A stretch of 64,000 nt of DNA, taken from positions 91,587,115 through 91,651,114 of the forward strand of contig JAVHZZ010000012.1 of the NCBI GenBank assembly GCA_036250195.1, given 5' to 3'. Shown here piece after piece: positions 58,171-64,000 of the stretch. The notes under the pieces are model-generated. The model did not search any database. It saw nothing but the letters and a program-made list of their open reading frames with translations, and was not told where the DNA came from. The number at the start of each line of letters is the position of its first letter. The first letter of the stretch is position 1. This DNA is from Mixophyes australis. Its lineage: Eukaryota > Chordata > Amphibia > Anura > Limnodynastidae. A program made the position numbers and the translations under genes.

Positions 58171-59095
58171 AGAATAAATGAATGATGAATTGAATCATGA
58201 ATCATGAATCATGAATTGAATCATGAGTCGAATCATGAATCATAAATCATGAATTGAATCATGAATCTTGAATCATGATGTGAATCATGAATCATGAATT
58301 GAATCATTAATTGAATCATGAATCATGAATTATGAAATGAATCATGAATCATAAATTGAATCATGAATCATGAATCATGAACCATGAATTGAATCATGAA
58401 TCATGAATTATGAATTAAATCATGAATCATGAATCATGAATCAAGAATTGACTCATGAATCATGAGTCGAATCATGAATCATGAATCATGCATTGAATCA
58501 TGAATCATTAATCGAATCATGAATCATGAATTGAATCATGAATCACAAATCATGAATTGAATCATGAATCGAATCATGAATTCTGAATTGAATTCTGAAT
58601 TAAATCATGAATTGAATCATGAAACATGAATCGAATCATGAATCATGAATCATGAATTGAATCATGAATCATGAGTCGAATCATGAATCATAAATCATTA
58701 ATTGAATCATGAATCTTGAATCATGAATCGAATCATGAATAATGAATTGAATCATGAATTGAATCATGAATCATGAATTATGAATCGAATCATGAATCGA
58801 ATCATAAATCATGAATCGAATCATGAATCGAATCATGAATAATTTATCAAATCATGAATCATGAATCATGAATTGAATCCTAAATCATGAAATGAATCAT
58901 GATTTAAGTCATGAATCATGAATCATAAATCGGATCATGAATCAAGAATTGAATCATAAAACATGAATCGAATCATGAATCACGAATCATAAATTGAATC
59001 ATGAATTGAATCATGAATCATGAAACATGAATTGAATCATGAATCATGAATTGAATCATAAAACATGAATCGAATCATGAATCATGAATCATGAA
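58157..59095 (+). repeat. Right arm of the 1.75-kb inverted repeat
   Basis: This arm is in the normal orientation. Distances of landmarks from the centre (58,152.5), right arm against left arm, are: GAACCATG 226 and 166; GCATTGAATC 338 and 332; CACAAATC 392 and 386; GAATTCTGAATTG 426 and 420; CCTAAATC 726 and 586; CGGATC 778 and 638; CACGAATC 828 and 681. The arms keep step in the inner 430 bp apart from compensating indels near GAACCATG. The right arm then holds about 140 bp extra. Similarity can be followed to a CATAAAACATG-like word near 59,050. Confidence 0.85.
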
Positions 59096-60325
59096 TTAAA
59101 TCATGAATCATGAATTGAATCATGAATCATGAATCGAATTATGAATCATGAATCTTAAATTGAATGATGAATCGAAACATGAATTATGAATCATGAATCT
59201 TAAATTGAATGATGAATCGAAACATGAATTATGAATCATTAATTAAATCATGAATCATGAATTAAATCATGAATCATGAATTGAATCATGAATCATGAAT
59301 CGAATCATGAATCATGAATTGAATCATGAATCATGAATTGAATCATGAATTGAATCATGAATCATGAATTATGAATGAATCATGAATAATGAATTAAATC
59401 ATGAATCATGAATTGAATCATGAATTGAATCATGAATCACGAATCGAATCATGAATAATGAATTGAAACATGAATCATGAATCATGAATCGAATCATGAA
59501 TCATGAATCGAATCATGAATCATAAATCATGAATTTAATCATGAATCTTGAATCATGATGTGAATCATGAATCAGGAATTGAATCATGAATCAAATCATG
59601 AATCATTAATCGAATCATGAATCATGAATTGAATCATGAATCATAAATCATGAATTAAATCATGAATCATAAATCATGAATTGAATCATGAATCAAATCA
59701 TGAATCATTAATCGAATCATGAATCATAAATTGAATCATGAATCATGAATTGAATCAAGAACTGAATCATGAATCGAAACATAAATTATGAATCATGAAT
59801 TAAATCATGAATCATGAATCATGAATCGAATCATGAATCATGAATTGAATCATGAATCATGAATCATGAATTGAATCATGAATCATGAATCATGAATTGA
59901 ATCATGAATTGAATCATGAATCGAATCATGAATTGAATCATAAATTGAATCATGAATCATGAATTGAATCATGAATTGAATCAAGAATCATGAATTGAAT
60001 CATGAATTGAATCATGAATTGAATCATGAATAATGATTCGAATCATGAATCGAATCATGAATCATGAATCGAATCATGAATCATGAATCGAATCATGAAT
60101 CATGAATTGAATCATGAATCATGAATCAAAAATTGAATCATGAATTGAATCATGAATTATGAATTGAATCATGAATTGAATCAAGAATCATGAATTGAAT
60201 CATGAATTGAATCATGAATTGAATCATGAATCATGAATTGAATCATGAATTGAATCATGAATCATGAATTGAATCATGAATTGAATCATGAATCGAATCA
60301 TGAATCATGAATTGAAGCATGAAAT

Positions 60326-60400
60326 ATGAGTCGAATCATGAATCATGAGTCGAATCATGAATCATGAGTCGAATCATGAATCATGAGTCGAATCATGAAT
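60326..60400. repeat. 19-bp GAGTCG tract, 4 units
   Basis: GAGTCG starts at 60,328, 60,347, 60,366 and 60,385, exactly 19 bp apart. It follows the GAAGCATGAAATAT landmark. The matching tract one block later has five units. Confidence 0.9.
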
Positions 60401-60650
60401 CATGAATTGAATCATGACTCATGAATCATGAACTGAATCATGAATCACAAATCATGAATTGAATCATGATTCATTAATCATGAATTGAATCATGAATTGA
60501 ATCATGAATTCTGAATTGAATCATGAATTGAATCATGAAACATGAATCAAATCATGAATCATGAATCATAAATCATGAATTGAATCATGAATCTTGAATC
60601 ATGAACCGAATCATGAATCATGAACCGAATCATGAATCATGAATCGAATC

Positions 60651-60725
60651 ATGATTCATGAATCGAATCATGATTCATGAATCGAATCATGATTCATGAA
60701 TCGAATCATGATTCATGAATCGAAT
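60651..60725. repeat. Palindrome-rich 19-bp GATTCATGAATCGAATCAT tract, 4 units
   Basis: GATTCATG starts at 60,653, 60,672, 60,691 and 60,710. One A-to-T change in the ordinary 7+7+5 word creates two overlapping 12-bp palindromes, GATTCATGAATC and GAATCATGATTC. Two-unit versions occur at 49,638-49,665 and at the matching places near 52.08 and 55.51 kb. Confidence 0.9.
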
Positions 60726-61805
60726 CATGAATCATGAATCGAATCATAATTCATGAATCGAATCATGAATCATGAATCGAATCATGAATCATGAATCGAA
60801 TCATAATTCATGAATCGAATCATGAATCGAATCATAAATCATAAATCGAATCATGAATCATGAATTGAAGCATGAAATATGAGTCGAATCATGAATCATG
60901 AGTCGAATCATGAATCATGAGTCGAATCATGAATCATGAATCGAATCATGAATCATAAATCGAATCATGAATTGAATCATGAATTATCAATGAATCATGA
61001 ATTGAATCATGAATCATGAATTGAATCATGAATTGAATCATGAATCATGAATTGAAGCATGAATTGAATCATGAATCATGAATTGAATCATGACTCTTGA
61101 ATCACGAATCGAATCATGAATAATGAATTGAATCATGAATCATGAATTGAATCATGAATTGAATCATGAATCACGAATCGAATCATGAATAATGAATTGA
61201 ATCATGAATCATGAATCATGAATCGAATCATGAATCGAATCATGAATCATGAATCATGAATCGAATCATGAATCATAAATCATGAATTTAATCATGAATC
61301 TTGAATCATGATGTGAATCATGAATCATGAATCGAATCATGAATCATGAATCATGAATTGAATCATGAATTGAATCATGAATCATTAATCGAATCATGAA
61401 TTGAATCATAAATTGAATCATGAATCATGAATTGAATCATGAATTGAATCAAGAATCATGAATTGAATCATGAATTGAATCATGAATTGAATCATGAATA
61501 ATGATTCGAATCATGAATCGAATCATGAATCGAATCATGAATCATGAATCGAATCATGAATCATGAATCGAATCATGAATCATGAATCATGAATCGAATC
61601 ATGAATCATGAATCAAAAATTGAATCATGAATTGAATCATGAATTATGAATTGAATCATGAATTGAATCAAGAATCATGAATTGAATCATGAATTGAATC
61701 ATGAATTGAATCATGAATTGAATCATGAATTGAATCATGAATCATGAATTGAATCATGAATTGAATCATGAATTGAATCATGAATCATGAATTGAAGCAT
61801 GAAAT

Positions 61806-61898
61806 ATGAGTCGAATCATGAATCATGAGTCGAATCATGAATCATGAGTCGAATCATGAATCATGAGTCGAATCATGAATCATGAGTCGAATCATGAA
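61806..61898. repeat. 19-bp GAGTCG tract, 5 units
   Basis: GAGTCG starts at 61,808, 61,827, 61,846, 61,865 and 61,884. Shorter versions follow the same landmark near 60.87 kb, 62.47 kb and 63.54 kb, so unit number varies from copy to copy. Confidence 0.9.
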
Positions 61899-62151
61899 TC
61901 ATGAATTGAATCATGACTCATGAATCATGAACTGAATCATGAATCACAAATCATGAATTGAATCATGATTCATTAATCATGAATTGAATCATGAATTGAA
62001 TCATGAATTCTGAATTGAATCATGAATTGAATCATGAAACATGAATCAAATCAGGAATCATGAATCATAAATCATGAATCTTGAATCATGAATCTTGAAT
62101 CATGAACCGAATCATGAATCATGAACCGAATCATGAATCATAATTCGAATC

Positions 62152-62325
62152 ATGATTCATGAATCGAATCATGAATCGAATCATGATTCATGAATCGAAT
62201 CATGATTCATGAATCGAATCATGAATCAAATCATGATTCATGAATCGAATCATGATTCATGAATCGAATCATGATTCATGAATCGAATCATGATTCATGA
62301 ATCGAATCATGATTCATGAATCGAA
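62152..62325. repeat. Palindrome-rich 19-bp GATTCATGAATCGAATCAT tract, 8 units
   Basis: GATTCATG starts at 62,154, 62,185, 62,204, 62,235, 62,254, 62,273, 62,292 and 62,311. Steps are 19 bp except for two of 31 bp, where a 7+5 word is inserted. This is the longest tract of this type in the window. Confidence 0.9.
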
Positions 62326-63779
62326 TCATGAATCATGAATCGAATCATGAATCATGAATCGAATCATGAATCATGAATCGAATCATGAATCATGAATCGA
62401 ATCATAATTCATGAATCGAATCATGAATCGAATCATAAATCATAAATCGAATCATGAATCATGAATTGAAGCATGAAATATGAGTCGAATCATGAATCAT
62501 GAGTCGAATCATGAATCATGAATCGAATCATGAATCATAAATCGAATCATGAATTGAATCATGAATTATCAATGAATCATGAATTGAATCATGAATCATG
62601 AATTGAATCATGAATTGAATCATGAATCATGAATTGAAGCATGAAATATGAGTCGAATCATGAATCATGAATTGAATCATGACTCTTGAATCACGAATCG
62701 AATCATGAATAATGAATTGAATCATGAATCGAATCATGAATTGAATCATGAATCACGAATCGAATCATGAATAATGAATTGAATCATGAATCATGAATCG
62801 AATCATGAATCGAATCATGAATCATGAATCATGAATCGAATCATGAATCATAAATCATGAATTTAATCATGAATCTTGAATCATGATGTGAATCATGAAT
62901 CAGGAATTGAATCATGAATCAGGAATTGAATCATTAATCGAATCATGAATCATGAATTGAATCATGAATCATAAATCATGAATTAAATTATGAATCATTA
63001 ATCGAATCATGAATCATAAATTGAATCATGAACTGAATCATGAATCGAAACATAAATTATGAATCATGAATTAAATCATGAATCATGAATTGAATTATGA
63101 ATCATGAATCATGAATCATGAATCGAATCATGAATCATGAATCATGAATTGAATCATGAATTGAATCATGAATCATTAATCGAATCATGAATTGAATCAT
63201 AAATTGAATCATGAATCATGAATTGAATCAAGAATCATGAATTGAATCATGAATTGAATCATGAATAATGATTCGAATCATGAATCATAAATCATGAATT
63301 AAATTATGAATCATTAATCGAATCATGAATCATAAATTGAATCATGAATCGAATCATGAATTGAATCATGAATCATGAATCGAATCATGAATCATGAGTC
63401 GAATCATGAATCATGAGTCAAATCATGAATCATGAATCGAATCATGAATCAAAAATTGAATCATGAATTATGAATGAATCATGAATTGAATCATGAATCA
63501 TGAATTGAATCATGAATTGAATCATGAATCATGAATTGAAGCATGAAATATGAGTCGAATCCTGAATCATGAGTCGAATCATGAATCATGAGTCGAATCA
63601 TGAATCAAATCATGAATCATGAATCATGAATTGAATCATGACTCATGAATCATGAACTGAATCATGAATCACAAATCATGAATTGAATCATGATTCATTA
63701 ATCATGAATTGAATCATGAATCAAATCATGAAACATGAATCAAATCATGAATCATGAATCATAAATCATGAATCGAATC

Positions 63780-63890
63780 ATGATTCATGAATCGAATCAT
63801 GATTCATGAATCGAATCATGATTCATGAATCGAATCATGATTCATGAATCGAATCATGATTCATGAATTGAATCATGATTCATGAATTGA
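63780..63890. repeat. Palindrome-rich 19-bp GATTCATG tract, 6 units
   Basis: GATTCATG starts at 63,782, 63,801, 63,820, 63,839, 63,858 and 63,877, all 19 bp apart. The last two units carry ATTGA instead of ATCGA as the 5-mer. Confidence 0.9.
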
Positions 63891-64000
63891 ATCATGAATC
63901 ATGAATCGAATCATGAATCGAATCATAAATCATGAATCGAATCATGAATCATGAATCGAATCATAATTCATGAATCGAATCATGAATCATGAATCGAATC

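Larger units (their letters stand above)
1..64000. repeat. Two-unit (7-mer + 5-mer) satellite array spanning the window
   Basis: The entire window is made of the 7-mer ATCATGA and a related 5-mer, mostly ATTGA or ATCGA, all in the same orientation except for one flipped stretch near 57.3-58.15 kb. The 5-mer equals the 7-mer with CA removed (ATCATGA to ATTGA). Single 5-mers separate runs of one to about five 7-mers, so local periods are 12, 19 and 26 bp. Single-base variants (ATCATAA, ATCACAA, ATCACGA, ATCTTGA, ATTATGA, ATCATTA) are scattered throughout and mark larger blocks. No gap of non-repeat sequence longer than about 20 bp was seen, and no stretch carries a gene: the 7-mer contains the palindrome TCATGA, which places a TGA stop on both strands. 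The array runs off both ends of the window, so its true length is unknown. It most likely belongs to eukaryotic heterochromatin; the species cannot be inferred. Confidence 0.97.
59900..64000. repeat. 1.5-1.8 kb higher-order block family, running off the window
   Basis: CAAAAAT lies at 60,127, 61,614 and 63,450 (1,487 and 1,836 bp apart). GAAGCATGAAATATG lies at 60,314, 61,794 and 63,538, with a second series at 60,867 and 62,468. Each copy continues with a GAGTCG tract, ATTCATTAATC, ATTCTGAATTG (the last copy lacks it), a palindromic GATTCATG tract and a CATAATTC word. The third copy is cut by the window end. Confidence 0.82.

Noticed and set aside
1..64000. Protein-coding genes
   Set aside because: TCATGA supplies a TGA on both strands in every 7-mer, and in 7-mer runs each frame meets a stop every 21 bp. 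Only runs of the 12-bp word (7+5) keep a frame open, giving short low-complexity stretches such as His-Glu-Leu-Asn repeats (for example around 61,680-61,745). These are artefacts of the period being divisible by three.
1..64000. CRISPR array
   Set aside because: There is no fixed repeat separated by unique spacers. All intervening sequence is made of the same two words, and periods are 12, 19 and 26 bp.
1..64000. Telomeric repeat
   Set aside because: No TTAGGG, TTTAGGG, TTAGG or similar G-rich unit is present; the units have balanced G and C and no G-runs.
1..64000. Plasmid iterons or a bacterial replication origin
   Set aside because: The array is far too long, has no adjoining replication gene, and shows nested higher-order duplication typical of eukaryotic satellite DNA.
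1..64000. An artificial, information-carrying string of 7s and 5s
   Set aside because: The binary look is striking, but the string contains nested duplications, indels and point variants at many levels, as expected from unequal exchange and mutation.
1..64000. Remnants of a transposable element
   Set aside because: Rare words such as GTATATGAATG, CATTATTCGG and CCTAAATC were examined as possible insertion edges, but each is a few base changes within the 7/5 grammar and has no target-site duplication or foreign sequence beside it.

Overview
The whole 64-kb window is one uninterrupted, AT-rich, very short-unit satellite array. I found no protein-coding gene, RNA gene, transposon, CRISPR array or unique-sequence island. 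Almost every base belongs to one of two related units: a 7-mer, ATCATGA, and a 5-mer, ATTGA or ATCGA (less often ATCAA or ATTAA). Runs of one to about five 7-mers are punctuated by single 5-mers, giving local periods of 12 (7+5), 19 (7+7+5) and 26 bp (7+7+7+5). Motif arithmetic puts GC near 28 percent. This is what a eukaryotic heterochromatic satellite (pericentromeric, centromeric or subtelomeric) from a long-read assembly looks like. The species cannot be told from the sequence, and no telomere repeat is present.

The array has a clear higher-order structure on top of the short units. Rare variants in fixed order act as landmarks. Roughly 0.5-12 kb reappears in the same order at about 18.8-32 kb, with the offset growing from about 18.35 to 20.44 kb. 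Nested inside are smaller blocks: a 1.6-1.7 kb block with copies at 0.5-2.2, 13.7-15.6, 17.1-18.8 and 18.8-20.7 kb; an 865-bp tandem pair at 3.1-4.8 kb; a 0.92-0.98 kb pair at 22.9-24.6 kb; a 1.89-kb tandem pair at 40.1-43.9 kb; a roughly 3.4-kb block family at 44.5-57 kb; and a 1.5-1.8 kb family at 59.9-64 kb. On the finest scale, local 19-, 45-, 78-, 88- and 140-bp tandem expansions differ in copy number between otherwise matching blocks.

The most singular place is 57.3-59.1 kb. At about 57,330 the array flips to the opposite orientation, and at about 58,150 it flips back. The flipped stretch is not random: read on the minus strand, its rare landmarks follow the same order as those of the segment immediately to its right. 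The two form an imperfect inverted repeat of about 1.75 kb whose centre is a 14-bp stem with an 8-nt spacer. This is the only sustained minus-orientation stretch in the window.

Nothing here looks like a functional gene system. The interest is in array evolution: a two-word unit grammar, variants that match CpG decay in both words, nested block duplications, variable-number sub-repeats, and one inverted duplication.
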